64,000 nt of DNA from Agromyces fucosus (lineage in GTDB: Bacteria; Actinomycetota; Actinomycetes; Actinomycetales; Microbacteriaceae): assembly GCF_004134865.1 (NCBI RefSeq), contig NZ_SDPO01000002.1, positions 558,001 through 622,000 of the forward strand, read 5' to 3'. The position numbers and the translations under genes are program-made. Under the pieces are notes generated by a model. That model ran no database searches and had not been told where the DNA came from. It was given only the letters and a program-made list of their open reading frames with translations. Each line of letters begins with the position of its first letter. Within the stretch, counting starts at the first letter, position 1. Shown here piece by piece: positions 33,233 through 42,396 of this stretch.

Positions 33233-33427
33233 CGATCGGTGGAGACGCGCAACCTCGGGCGTCTGGCATGGACACTAGCCGACCATGCCCGTCTGAACGG
33301 CGCATGAACGCGGCCTGTGTCGAAGCCGGGTCGGAGCGGTGCCGGAGCCGCGGGCCAGCGGTGCGTCAAGCCGTCTCACGACGCGAACTCCGACAGGATG
33401 ACCGGGAACGAGGTCGAGGGGGAACGA

Positions 33428-34504
33428 GTGTCGTCGAAGAACACGCGTGATGATGCGCTGCCGTCGTGGGGCAACGAGCTGTGGCTGAGCCGGCGCCAGC
33501 GCCGCTTCATCGGAACGGTGGCGGTGATCGCCGTCGCCGGGTTCCTGGTCACGTGGGTGGTGACGCTCACGCCGTGGCCCTCGGCGATGGCGATCCGCGC
33601 CGTCTTCGAGAAGGGCGGCGACGACACCGCCGCCGAGATGGACCGGTACGTGACCGATGCACCGCTCACCGAGCACCTCGCGGTGCCGGTCGGCGGCGAC
33701 GCCGATGACGACGCCGCCATGACCTTCGACGTGTTCTCGCCCGACGACGGCGGCGACGACCCGCTGCCCACGATCGTGTGGGTGCACGGCGGCGCGTGGA
33801 TCTCGGGCGACTCGGCGAACGTCGACCCCTACCTGCGCATCCTCGCCGCCGAGGGCTACACGACGGTGGGGCTGAACTACACGCTCGGTCCCGAGGGCAC
33901 CTATCCGACGGCCGTGCACGAGCTGAACGACGCGCTGACGACGCTCGAGGCGGACGCCGAGGAGTACCGCATCGATCCCGACCGCATCGTGATCGCGGGC
34001 GACTCCGCCGGCGCCCAGCTCGCGAGCCAGATGGCGACGCTGTCCACCAACCCCGACTACGCCCGGCTCATGGGCATCGATCCGGCACTCGACGCCGACC
34101 AGGTCGTGGGGGTCGTGCTGAACTGCGGCGTCTACGACCTCGCGGCGATGTCGGAGCTGACCGGCATCGGCGCGTGGGGGTTCAAGATCGCACTGTGGGG
34201 CTACACGGGCAGTCAGGACTGGTCGCAGCAGTCGTCGGGCGCGACCATGTCGACGATCGACTTCGTGACGTCCGATTTCCCGGCCACCTACATCTCGGGC
34301 GGCAACGGCGACGCGCTCACCTGGATCCAGTCGCTGCCGATGGAGGCGCGGCTCGATGACCTCGGCGTCGACGTCACCTCGCTGTTCTGGCCCGCCGACC
34401 ACGAGCCCGCCCTGCCGCACGAATACCAGTTCCACCTTGACTTCGACGAGGCGCAGGCGGCACTCGTCGAGACCCTCGACTTCCTCGAGGGAGTCACCGG
34501 CTGA
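33428..34504 (+). CDS. Membrane-anchored alpha/beta hydrolase (esterase)
   Basis: A 358-residue protein with one N-terminal transmembrane segment (about 25-45) followed by an alpha/beta hydrolase domain facing outward. Seen: the oxyanion motif VWVHGGAWISG near 115, the nucleophile Ser in VIAGDSAGAQLAS near 195, and late Asp/His candidates in FWPADHEPALPHEYQF. It fits the BD-FAE/HSL-type esterases that remove acyl groups from cell-surface or dietary glycans. The GTG at 33428 was chosen because GAGGGGGA lies just upstream. Further in-frame starts upstream have no binding site. Confidence 0.86.
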   Translation: MSSKNTRDDALPSWGNELWLSRRQRRFIGTVAVIAVAGFLVTWVVTLTPWPSAMAIRAVFEKGGDDTAAEMDRYVTDAPLTEHLAVPVGGDADDDAAMTFDVFSPDDGGDDPLPTIVWVHGGAWISGDSANVDPYLRILAAEGYTTVGLNYTLGPEGTYPTAVHELNDALTTLEADAEEYRIDPDRIVIAGDSAGAQLASQMATLSTNPDYARLMGIDPALDADQVVGVVLNCGVYDLAAMSELTGIGAWGFKIALWGYTGSQDWSQQSSGATMSTIDFVTSDFPATYISGGNGDALTWIQSLPMEARLDDLGVDVTSLFWPADHEPALPHEYQFHLDFDEAQAALVETLDFLEGVTG

Positions 34505-34579
34505 AGTGCTGCGGCCTCCGAGACGCCCCGGCTAGGCTTGACGGATGTCTGTTCGGCTCGCACGGCTCGAGGGTGCGCG

Positions 34580-36172
34580 GTGACCGGCGTGCGGATGCCC
34601 GAGGGGCGCCACTTCGCGCTCACCTGGTCGATTCCCGACACCTTCGGGGGCATGACGGATGCGCTGCTGCGACGCTCAGCGGCGTTCCACCGGATCGGGG
34701 GCGCGACGGTCGACGTGCTGACGTTCGACGCGCGCCCCGACACCCCTGAGATCGAGCTCGAGCTGCGACGGCGCGGGGTGCTCGTCGACGGGGTGCGCAT
34801 CACGAACCTCTACGACTGGCTTCGGACGCATCCGCTGCCCGGGGGCACGCTGCGGCTCGAGCGCGACGTGTTCACTCCGCTCCGCGCGAGCGACGATGCC
34901 GGCGACGGCACCGGCGCGCTCGAGACCCGGCTGCGCGGTGACGTGGTCATGAGTCGCAGCCGAGTCGACGCCGACGGCCGCACGCTCCAGGTCGACCACT
35001 ACCGTGCCGACGGCACGCTGCTCCTCAGCGATCGGCGCGACACCCGGCTGCCCGGCGTGATCGGCGGCCGCTCGGTCGTGCTGTGCGATGCCGACGGCCG
35101 CCCGGTGCGATCGTGGCGAGGCATCCGCCCGCTGTACCGGGCCTGGCTCGACGCGCTGACCGAGGGCCGCCCGAGCCACCTGATCATCGACAGCAAGACC
35201 GTGGCGCCGTTGCTGATCGGCTACCGTCGACCGCATGTCGTGACCGCGCACGTCGTGCACGCCTCGCATCGCTCCGCGGACTCCGAGCCGCACCCGATCC
35301 GCCGGTCGCGGCGCGAGGTGTTCGAGCAGCTCGACGGCTTCGACCTCGTGGTGCTGCTCTCACGGCGGCAGCGCGATGACGTCGAGCGCATCGTGGGCCA
35401 CCACGACCACCTCACGGTGATTCCGAACTCCCGGCCGCTGCCGTCTCGGGCGACGTCGATGGACGAGCCGCGCGATCCCGGCCGAGGCGTCGTGCTCGCC
35501 GCGCTGACCCGCCGGAAGCGGGTCTCGCATGCCATCGAGGCCGTGCAGCGCGCGAACGCCGCCCTCGGCGCGGGCAGTCGCGCCGATCCGCCCGTGCACC
35601 TCGACGTCTACGGCGACGGCGAGAGTCGCACCGCGCTCGAACGACGCATCACCGATCGGGCCGCGGTACGACTGCACGGATTCCAGCCCGACGCGCGAAG
35701 CCGGCTTCCCGGCGCCTCGTTCCTGCTGCTGACCTCGCACTCCGAGGGCTTCCCGCTCGTGCTCGTCGAGGCGATGGCCGCCGGTTGCCTGCCGATCGCC
35801 TACGACATCCCCTACGGCCCCGCCGACCTCATCCGAGACGGCCGCAACGGCTTCCTCGTGCCGGCCGGCGACGTCGAAGCACTCGCCGGCGCGATCGTCA
35901 GACTGCAGCGGATGTCTCCGCGCCGCGTCGCCCGCATGCGGGCCCACGCCATGCGCACCGCCACGCGGTTCGACGAGGCACGGGTCACGCAACTCTGGGC
36001 ACAGGCGTTCAGCCAGGCGGCCATGCGTCGTGCCGCGCACGGCTCCGGGCGATTCCGCGCGATCCGCTCGATCGCCGCGAAACTCCCCCTGCCGCGGCCC
36101 GTGCGCGCGTTCGGCGCTCGCCTCGTCGTGGGCGCCGACCGGGTGTTCCGGGCTCCCGGGCGCGTCGGCTAG
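34580..36172 (+). CDS. Glycosyltransferase family 4 (TagE-like)
   Basis: A 530-residue GT-B glycosyltransferase. The C-terminal half carries the family pattern: LAALTRRKRVSHAIEAV near 310, LDVYGDGESRTALERRI near 340, LHGFQPDARS, then LLTSHSEGFPLVLVEAMAAGCLPIAYDIPYGPADLIRDGRNGFLV with the nucleotide-sugar-binding Glu. The N-terminal domain, with HFALTWSIPDTFGGMTDALLRR, is close to poly(glycerol-phosphate) alpha-glucosyltransferases that decorate teichoic-acid-like polymers. The GTG at 34580 has GAGGG seven bases upstream; an ATG at 34595 is the alternative. Its partners in polymer synthesis are not in the window. Confidence 0.87.
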   Translation: MTGVRMPEGRHFALTWSIPDTFGGMTDALLRRSAAFHRIGGATVDVLTFDARPDTPEIELELRRRGVLVDGVRITNLYDWLRTHPLPGGTLRLERDVFTPLRASDDAGDGTGALETRLRGDVVMSRSRVDADGRTLQVDHYRADGTLLLSDRRDTRLPGVIGGRSVVLCDADGRPVRSWRGIRPLYRAWLDALTEGRPSHLIIDSKTVAPLLIGYRRPHVVTAHVVHASHRSADSEPHPIRRSRREVFEQLDGFDLVVLLSRRQRDDVERIVGHHDHLTVIPNSRPLPSRATSMDEPRDPGRGVVLAALTRRKRVSHAIEAVQRANAALGAGSRADPPVHLDVYGDGESRTALERRITDRAAVRLHGFQPDARSRLPGASFLLLTSHSEGFPLVLVEAMAAGCLPIAYDIPYGPADLIRDGRNGFLVPAGDVEALAGAIVRLQRMSPRRVARMRAHAMRTATRFDEARVTQLWAQAFSQAAMRRAAHGSGRFRAIRSIAAKLPLPRPVRAFGARLVVGADRVFRAPGRVG

Positions 36173-36406
36173 ACTCTGCCGTCGGGCCGCCATCGAGCAG
36201 CCCCTGAATGCGAAGGGCGGTGAGGGCGATGGCCGATCATAGTACCGACGCCGCCGGCCCCGCTGCGTCGCATTCCCGTTCCCGCCTTCGCTGAGCTTCG
36301 CTCCGCCGGCGCGAACGCGTTCCGATCCGCGCGCGGTCTGCGGCGACATCCGCTCACCTGCCGAAGACCGGCGCGCTGTCGCGCGCCCTGCGAGAACGGA
36401 TCGCTC

Positions 36407-37411
36407 ATGTCACCTCTGGTCGACAACGGCGTCTACGTCGACGGACGTCGCGTCGAGACGCCCACGAACCTCGACGACACCTACCGCCTCATGGACGACC
36501 ATGACGGCCTCGCCTGGATCGGGCTGTACCGGCCGAGTCCCCGCGAGGTCGCCTCGGTCGCGCGCGAGTTCGACCTGCACCCGCTCGCGGTCGAAGATGC
36601 ATTGACCGGCCACCAGCGATCGAAGCTCGAGCGCTACGGCGAGACGCTCTTCGCCGTGCTGCGGCCGGCCCGCTACCGCGACGAGCTCGAGACGGTCGAG
36701 TTCGGCGAGCTCCACCTCTTCGTCGGCCCCGACTTCGTCGTCACCATCCGCCACGCGGAGTCGCCCGACCTCGCGGCCGTGCGGAGGCGCATGGAGTCGA
36801 GCCCCGCGCTGCTCGCCATGGGCCCCGAAGCGGTGCTCTACGCGATCCTCGACGAGGTCGTCGACGAGTACGAGCCGGTCGTCGCCGGCCTGGAGAACGA
36901 CATCGACGAGATCGAGGACCAGCTCTTCGGCGACAGCGACGACGACGCCCTCTCCCGGCGCATCTACGAGCTCTCGCGCGAGGTGATCAACTTCCAGCGC
37001 GCGGTGCAGCCGCTCGCACCGATGCTCGAGTGGTTGCGCCGGGGCTCGGAGAAGTACCGCGTCGACGTCGAGCTGCAGCGGTCGCTGCGCGACGTGCTCG
37101 ACCACGCCATCCGCATCAACGAGCGCGTCGCGTCGTTCCGCGCCATCCTCGACAACGCCCTCACCGTGCACTCGGCGCTCGTGGCACGCCGGCAGACCGA
37201 CACGAGCCTGCAGCAGAACGAGGAGATCAAGAAGATCTCGTCGTGGGCCGCGATCATCTTCGCGCCGACCCTCATCGGCACCGTCTACGGCATGAACTTC
37301 GACGACATGCCCGAGACCCACTGGGACTTCGGGTACCCGACGGCGCTCGCCGCCATGGTGCTGTTCGGCGTCGGCCTCTACGCCGTGTTCAAGTACAGGA
37401 AGTGGCTCTGA
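36407..37411 (+). CDS. corA: Magnesium/cobalt transporter CorA
   Basis: A 334-residue CorA channel. A cytoplasmic funnel domain (about 1-240, with FGELHLFVGPDFVVTIRH and a long helix) is followed by two C-terminal transmembrane segments, with the invariant YGMNF at the end of TM1 (about 290-294) and a short positively charged tail. It carries Mg2+ or related divalent ions as a homopentamer. A TAGACT hexamer at the end of the preceding gene is a possible -10 box. The 234-base leader is long. It holds a short ORF (about 20 codons, ATG near 36230) that could not be supported as a leader peptide. Confidence 0.95.
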   Translation: MSPLVDNGVYVDGRRVETPTNLDDTYRLMDDHDGLAWIGLYRPSPREVASVAREFDLHPLAVEDALTGHQRSKLERYGETLFAVLRPARYRDELETVEFGELHLFVGPDFVVTIRHAESPDLAAVRRRMESSPALLAMGPEAVLYAILDEVVDEYEPVVAGLENDIDEIEDQLFGDSDDDALSRRIYELSREVINFQRAVQPLAPMLEWLRRGSEKYRVDVELQRSLRDVLDHAIRINERVASFRAILDNALTVHSALVARRQTDTSLQQNEEIKKISSWAAIIFAPTLIGTVYGMNFDDMPETHWDFGYPTALAAMVLFGVGLYAVFKYRKWL

Positions 37412-37432
37412 CGCGGATCACGAACCGCGACG

Positions 37433-37915
37433 TCACTTGGGCTTCTTCGGCCCTCTGCCCTGACCGGGGTGGTCGTCGGGCGCGTCGGGTGCCGCCGTCG
37501 GCTCCACCGGCTCGTCGCCGTCGAGGGGCGGCTCGACGACGTCGTCGGGGACCGGCGTCGGCGTGGGCGTCGAGATCGGTCGCGGAGGCGCAGGGGTCGG
37601 CAGCACCGGGCCGTAGTGGCTGGGCGCCGCGGGGGTCGTCGACGTCGGTCGCGGCTCTTCGAGCGGCGTCGACGCCTCGTTGCCCGGCCCGCCCGCGGGC
37701 GCCTGCATGAGGGCGATGCCCGACGCGCCCATGCCGACGACGGCGAGGGCCGTGACGGCGATCACCGCGCCGAGGCGATGGCGGGCGAGCCACGCGACGG
37801 AGGCCGCCGCGAACGGCAGCGCCGGTTCGAGCATCGCGCCGAGGCGTGACGGGGGCGCGGCACGGCGACCGCGAGGTCGACGCGAGGGGTCGTCGGGCTC
37901 ATCATGTTCGGACAT
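37433..37915 (-). CDS. Anchored Pro/Thr-rich protein, hypothetical
   Basis: A 160-residue protein. It has a charged, Arg/Pro-rich N-terminus (about 40 residues), one hydrophobic segment (about 48-70, VIAVTALAVVGMGASGIALM), then a low-complexity Pro/Thr/Asp tail with PTPAPPRPISTPTPTPVPDD-like stretches and a basic end (RGPKKPK). The topology suggests N-in, with a wall-spanning disordered exterior. No domain was recognised. The start at 37915 is preferred over 37948 because an AGGCGG is well placed before it. Confidence 0.7.
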   Translation of the reverse strand: MSEHDEPDDPSRRPRGRRAAPPSRLGAMLEPALPFAAASVAWLARHRLGAVIAVTALAVVGMGASGIALMQAPAGGPGNEASTPLEEPRPTSTTPAAPSHYGPVLPTPAPPRPISTPTPTPVPDDVVEPPLDGDEPVEPTAAPDAPDDHPGQGRGPKKPK

Positions 37916-37993
37916 GGTCACCCGCCTCTCGGTCTCGTTCGAGGACATCGTCCGTCATCGAGGGTACCCAACCGGCGCACGTCGCGGGATGCG

Positions 37994-38419
37994 TCAGTCT
38001 CCGGCCACGGCCGACGGCGCGGCCACGCGGGCCCTGCCGACCAGCGCGACGTGCACGAGGAACGCGAGCACGGCCCCTCCTGCGTAGGCGAACATGTCGA
38101 TCGGGTCGAACGCGCTGCCGAGCAGCAGTCGTGACGGCGGGAAGGCGTCGACCACGCGCTGCGGCAACTCGGTCAGTTGCGACAGCTCGACGAGCGTCGC
38201 GAACCCGAACGCCGTCGCCGAGCAGGCCACGGCACCGAGCGACGGCCAGATCGCGCGCAGCGCGGACGCGATGAACACGATGTAGACGACGCTGCCGAGC
38301 ACGTCGACGACGGGCGTGCGCTCGAGGAGCTGCAGCCCGAGGCCGAGCGCGAGGCTGACCGCCGCGACCAGCCCGCTTCGCACCCGGATGCCTCGCGAGA
38401 CGCCCGCCGGCAGCGCCAT
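37994..38419 (-). CDS. DUF2809-family membrane protein
   Basis: A 141-residue protein with four hydrophobic segments. The family signature is visible: FATLVELSQL, then LLLGSAFDPIDMFAYAGGAVLAFLV. DUF2809 proteins are distantly VanZ-like and of unknown function. The ATG lies six bases after the stop of the DEAD-box helicase gene and in the same direction, so it is probably co-transcribed as a weakly expressed distal gene. Confidence 0.85.
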   Translation of the reverse strand: MALPAGVSRGIRVRSGLVAAVSLALGLGLQLLERTPVVDVLGSVVYIVFIASALRAIWPSLGAVACSATAFGFATLVELSQLTELPQRVVDAFPPSRLLLGSAFDPIDMFAYAGGAVLAFLVHVALVGRARVAAPSAVAGD

Positions 38420-38425
38420 CCGCCG

Positions 38426-40258
38426 CTAGCCCTTGTGGCGCGGCTTCCGGAACGACTTGTCGCCGTCGCCGCCACCGTCGCGGTCGTTCGACCGCCGCGT
38501 GGGCCCGCCGCGATCGGGGCGCAGCTCGATGAGCCGGCCCGAGATGCGGGTGCCGTCGAGTCGTTCGAGGGTCTCGCGGGGCAGGTTCGCCGGCAGCTCG
38601 ACGAGCGAGAACTCCGGACGGATCTGGATCGAGCCGAAGTCCTCCCGGCTGAGCCCGCCCTCGTTCGCGAGCGCGCCGACGATCTGGCGCGGCTCGACCT
38701 TGTGGCGCTTGCCCACCGCGATGCGGTACGTCGCCATGGGACCGCTGCTCGGGCGCTGGCGCCGCTCGGGGCGGTCGCCCCGGTCGCCGCCGCGGTCGAA
38801 GCGGTCGCCGCGGTCGCGGCTGCCCCGGTCGCCGCGCTCGGGCTTGTCGCCGCGGGGCGGACGGTCGCTCCACTCGCGCTCGGCACGGCGCGCAGCCTCG
38901 GGCTCGAGCAGCAGCGGGGCCTCGCCCTGCGCCACCACGGCGAGAGCCGCCGCGACATCCGCTTCGGGCACGTCGTGGTTGCGCACGTAGTGGGCGATGA
39001 TGTCGCGGAAGCCGTCGATGCGCTCGTTCTGGCCGAGTGCCGCGGTGATGCGGTCGTCGAAGCGGGCGAGACGCGTGACGTTGACGTCGTCGACGCTCGG
39101 CAGCTGCATCTGCACGATCGGCTGGCGCGTAGCCTTCTCGATGCGGGCGAGCAGGCTGCGCTCGCGCGGCGTGACGAAGCTGATCGCGTCACCCGTGCGA
39201 CCGGCGCGGCCCGTGCGACCGATGCGGTGCACGTAGGGCTCGCTGTCGGTGGGGATGTCGAAGTTCACCACGTGGCTGATGCGCTCGACGTCGAGGCCGC
39301 GAGCCGCGACATCCGTGGCCACCAGGATGTCGAGCTTGCCCGACTTCAACTGGTTGACCGTGCGCTCGCGCTGCACCTGGGCGATGTCGCCGTTGATCGC
39401 GGCGGCGGAGTATCCGCGTGCGCGCAGCTTCTCGGCGAGCTCCTCGGTGACGCTCTTCGTGCGCACGAAGACGATCATGCCCTCGAAGTTCTCGACCTCG
39501 AGGATGCGGGTGAGGGCGTCGACCTTCTGCTGGTACGAGACGATGAGGTAGCGCTGGCTGATGTTCGCCGACGTCTGGGTCTTCGTCTTGACGGTGATCT
39601 CTTCGGGGTCGTGCAGGTACTGCTTCGACATGCGGCGGATCGCCGCGGGCATGGTCGCCGAGAACAGGGCGACCTGCTTGGTGTCGGGAGTGTCGGCGAG
39701 GATCGTCTCGACGTCTTCGGCGAAGCCCATCTTGAGCATCTCGTCGGCCTCGTCGAGCACGAGGTACTTGAGCTCCGAGAGGTCGAGGGTGCGCTTCTCG
39801 AGGTGGTCCATGATGCGGCCCGGGGTGCCCACCACGATGTGCACGCCGCGGCGGAGCGCCGAGAGCTGCACGCCGTAGCCCTGACCGCCGTACACGGGGA
39901 GGATGTGCACGCCCTTGAGGTGCGAGGCGTACTTCTCGAACGCCTCGCAGACCTGCAGCGCGAGCTCACGGGTCGGAGCGAGCACGAGGGCTTGCGGGGT
40001 CTTCTGGGAGAGGTCGAGGCGCGCGAGGATCGGCAGCGCGAAGGCGGCCGTCTTGCCGGTGCCGGTCTGGGCCAGGCCCACCACGTCGCGTCCGGCGAGG
40101 AGTGATGGGATCGTCGCGGCCTGGATCGCGGAAGGGGTCTCGTAGCCGACGTCGGAGAGGGCTTTCAGGACGGCGCCATCGAGTCCGAGGTCGGAGAATG
40201 TCGTCGCGGCGGGCTCTTCTGGAGCCTCCACCTCGACCGGAGCTTCGTCAGCAGTCAC
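38426..40258 (-). CDS. deaD: DEAD-box RNA helicase (DeaD/CsdA type)
   Basis: A 610-residue ATP-dependent RNA helicase. The Q motif (about 20-45) precedes AQTGTGKTAAF (motif I), PTRELALQ (Ia), DEADEML (II), SATMP (III), VATDVAARGLD (V) and HRIGRTGRAG (VI). After the helicase core come an acidic/helical region, an RGD/RGG-rich basic stretch (RGDRGSRDRGDRFDRGG) and a DbpA-like RNA-binding domain (YRIAVGKRHKVEPRQIVGAL, ending in SLVELP). A basic tail ends the protein. It probably acts in ribosome assembly and cold-adaptive RNA unwinding. It is divergent from the DHA2 transporter across 135 bases. Confidence 0.95.
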   Translation of the reverse strand: MTADEAPVEVEAPEEPAATTFSDLGLDGAVLKALSDVGYETPSAIQAATIPSLLAGRDVVGLAQTGTGKTAAFALPILARLDLSQKTPQALVLAPTRELALQVCEAFEKYASHLKGVHILPVYGGQGYGVQLSALRRGVHIVVGTPGRIMDHLEKRTLDLSELKYLVLDEADEMLKMGFAEDVETILADTPDTKQVALFSATMPAAIRRMSKQYLHDPEEITVKTKTQTSANISQRYLIVSYQQKVDALTRILEVENFEGMIVFVRTKSVTEELAEKLRARGYSAAAINGDIAQVQRERTVNQLKSGKLDILVATDVAARGLDVERISHVVNFDIPTDSEPYVHRIGRTGRAGRTGDAISFVTPRERSLLARIEKATRQPIVQMQLPSVDDVNVTRLARFDDRITAALGQNERIDGFRDIIAHYVRNHDVPEADVAAALAVVAQGEAPLLLEPEAARRAEREWSDRPPRGDKPERGDRGSRDRGDRFDRGGDRGDRPERRQRPSSGPMATYRIAVGKRHKVEPRQIVGALANEGGLSREDFGSIQIRPEFSLVELPANLPRETLERLDGTRISGRLIELRPDRGGPTRRSNDRDGGGDGDKSFRKPRHKG

Positions 40259-40393
40259 GCTTCAGGGTAGTCCGTCCAGCTGGGAGAACGCAGTTCCGCC
40301 GTCGCGGCGGATCAATCGAACGTCGGATTGGCAACCGGTTCCGCCGAGCATACGGTGGGAACCGACGGGGCGACCCGACCGGGGGGATGGACG

Positions 40394-42073
40394 ATGGACG
40401 GCACTGCTACGGCGCCCGAGAGCACCGGCGCACGGCGATGGGTGGGCCTCGGCGTGCTCGCCGCGGCACTCTCGATGATCGTGCTCGACGGCACGATCGT
40501 GGGCATCGCGCTGCCGACGATCATCACCGACCTGCAGCTCGACTTCAGCGAGGCCCAGTGGGTCAACGGCATCTACTCGGTGGTCTTCGCCGCGCTGCTG
40601 CTCACCGCCGGGCGCCTCGGCGATCGACTCGGCCGGCGCCGCGCGATGGTGGCGGGCATCCTCGTCTTCCTGGCCGGCAGCGTCCTCGCGGCGCTCGCCA
40701 CCGGCGGCACCTCGCTCATCCTCGCCAGGCTCGTGCAGGGCATCGGCGGCGCATTCATCCTCCCGACGACGTTGTCGACGGTCAACGCCACGTTCCGCGG
40801 CCGCGACCGAGCAGTGGCATTCGGCGTCTGGGGTGCCGCGATCTCGGGCGTCGCCGCGCTCGGGCCCCTGCTCGGCGGCTGGCTGACCCAGTCGTTCGGG
40901 TGGGAGTGGATCTTCCTCGTCAACCTGCCGTTCGGCGCGATCATCCTCGTCGGCGCGTTCCTCACGGTGCCCGAGACTCGGGCGGTCATCACGGCGAAGG
41001 GGCTCGACGTCGACGGCCTGCTCCTGTCGGCGATCGGCTTCGGCGCGCTCGTGTTCGGCCTCATCGAGGGCGGCTCCCTCGGCTGGTGGGCGCCGAAGCA
41101 GCCGTTCGAGCTGTTCGGCTGGACCTGGCCGACGTCGTGGCCGATCTCCCCCGTGCCGGTGGCGATCGCGATCGGCATCGTCGCCCTCGTGCTCTTCTTC
41201 CTCTGGGAGCGGCATCGCGCACGGAACGGCCGCTCCGCGATCCTCGACGTGCACCTCTTCTCCGTGCCCACCTTCACGTGGGGCAACCTCGTCGCGATGT
41301 GCGTCGCGATCGGCGAGTTCGGCATCCTGTTCGTCCTCCCCCTCTTCATCGTGAACGCGCTCGGCCTCTCGACGCTCGCGGCCGGGTTCGTGCTCGCGGC
41401 CATGGGTCTCGGCGCGTTCGTCTCGGGAGCCATGGCCCGCCACGTCGCCGAGCGGTTCGGCGCCCCCACGGTCGTCGTGATCGGCCTCGCGCTCGAGGTC
41501 GTCGGCGCCGTGCTCGCCGCGGTGCTGCTCTCGTCGGAGATCAACGCGTGGCTCCTGGCCGGCGTGCTGGCCCTCTACGGACTCGGACTCGGCCTCGCCT
41601 CGGCGCAGCTCACGGGCACCGTGCTCGCCGACATCCCGCCCGAGGAGTCGGGCCAGGGCTCCGCGACCCAGAGCACCGGGCGTCAGGTCGGCTCCGCGCT
41701 CGGCACTGCCATCATCGGCGCCGTGCTCGCCGCTGGACTCGCCGTCGCTCTGCCGGCGCAGGTCGATACCGTTGAGGGCATGCCCGCCGCGGCATCCGAG
41801 CAGATCGTCTCCGCCACCGAGCAGTCGGCCGGCGGAACCATCCCTCAGGTACGGGCCGAGGGCGAGGACGGCGAGCTCGGTTCGGCCGGGCCGGCGGTCG
41901 CCGACGCGCTCGCCGAGGGCATGGCGGATGCCTCGCGCTGGGCGCTCCTCGCGGCCGCCGCGTTCCTCGTGCTCGGCGGGGCGTTCGCGCTGCGGCTCCG
42001 TGCCGTTGCACGGCGTTCGAGCGCGGCATCCGGAAGCACTGCCGAGCCGATTCAGGTCGATCCCGCGTCATGA
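40394..42073 (+). CDS. DHA2-family MFS multidrug exporter
   Basis: A 559-residue exporter with about 14 hydrophobic segments (DHA2, EmrB/QacA-like). Seen: the first-helix ALSMIVLDGTIVGIALPTI, GRLGDRLGRRRAM (motif A), LILARLVQGIGGAFILPTTLS, and WGAAISGVAALGPLLGGWL (motif C, antiporter signature). A soluble extracellular loop lies near 470-520. It should export toxic compounds using the proton gradient. The ATG at 40394 was chosen for the GGGGGGA six bases upstream. No regulator gene is adjacent. Confidence 0.92.
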   Translation: MDGTATAPESTGARRWVGLGVLAAALSMIVLDGTIVGIALPTIITDLQLDFSEAQWVNGIYSVVFAALLLTAGRLGDRLGRRRAMVAGILVFLAGSVLAALATGGTSLILARLVQGIGGAFILPTTLSTVNATFRGRDRAVAFGVWGAAISGVAALGPLLGGWLTQSFGWEWIFLVNLPFGAIILVGAFLTVPETRAVITAKGLDVDGLLLSAIGFGALVFGLIEGGSLGWWAPKQPFELFGWTWPTSWPISPVPVAIAIGIVALVLFFLWERHRARNGRSAILDVHLFSVPTFTWGNLVAMCVAIGEFGILFVLPLFIVNALGLSTLAAGFVLAAMGLGAFVSGAMARHVAERFGAPTVVVIGLALEVVGAVLAAVLLSSEINAWLLAGVLALYGLGLGLASAQLTGTVLADIPPEESGQGSATQSTGRQVGSALGTAIIGAVLAAGLAVALPAQVDTVEGMPAAASEQIVSATEQSAGGTIPQVRAEGEDGELGSAGPAVADALAEGMADASRWALLAAAAFLVLGGAFALRLRAVARRSSAASGSTAEPIQVDPAS

Positions 42074-42113
42074 ATCGGCGCCCCCTGCATCTCTCAGGTG
42101 AAGGGGGTCGGAC

Positions 42114-42293
42114 ATGTGGGGCAGGCGCAAGCAGCAGGGTCACGTCGAGCACGTCGAGTTCGTGACCTCGGTCGACGGCGGCCGGATGCCGGTGCGATGC
42201 GCGTGCCATCGCGATGCCGACCACGATCGGCCGACGTCCGGCGTGCTGGCTGCAGCGGGATCCGCCGTCGACGCCTACGCGTTCGCCGCCTGA
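42114..42293 (+). CDS. 59-residue small protein, hypothetical
   Basis: A short ORF with a strong AAGGGGG upstream of ATG 42114. The product starts MWGRRKQQGHVEHVEFVTS, has a CACH pair (about residues 30-33) and an Ala-rich end. It shows neither a hydrophobic segment nor a recognised domain. Codon third positions are mostly G or C, as in real genes here. It follows the exporter by 40 bases in the same direction. Confidence 0.5.
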   Translation: MWGRRKQQGHVEHVEFVTSVDGGRMPVRCACHRDADHDRPTSGVLAAAGSAVDAYAFAA

Positions 42294-42396
42294 CGGCGCG
42301 CGCCGATCTCCGGGCGCCGGCCGCTCGGCTCCGATATCGTGTGCTCAGCGACGCTGCGAGCGCCGCGGGTTGCCACCAGGCAGGGGGTGCAGCGGA

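Noticed and set aside
36173-36406. Short ORF (about 20 codons) with ATG near 36230 in the corA leader, as a possible leader peptide
   Set aside because: The product is not rich in Pro or acidic residues as Mg-sensing leader peptides are, and no attenuator hairpin pair was seen. Not reported as a gene.
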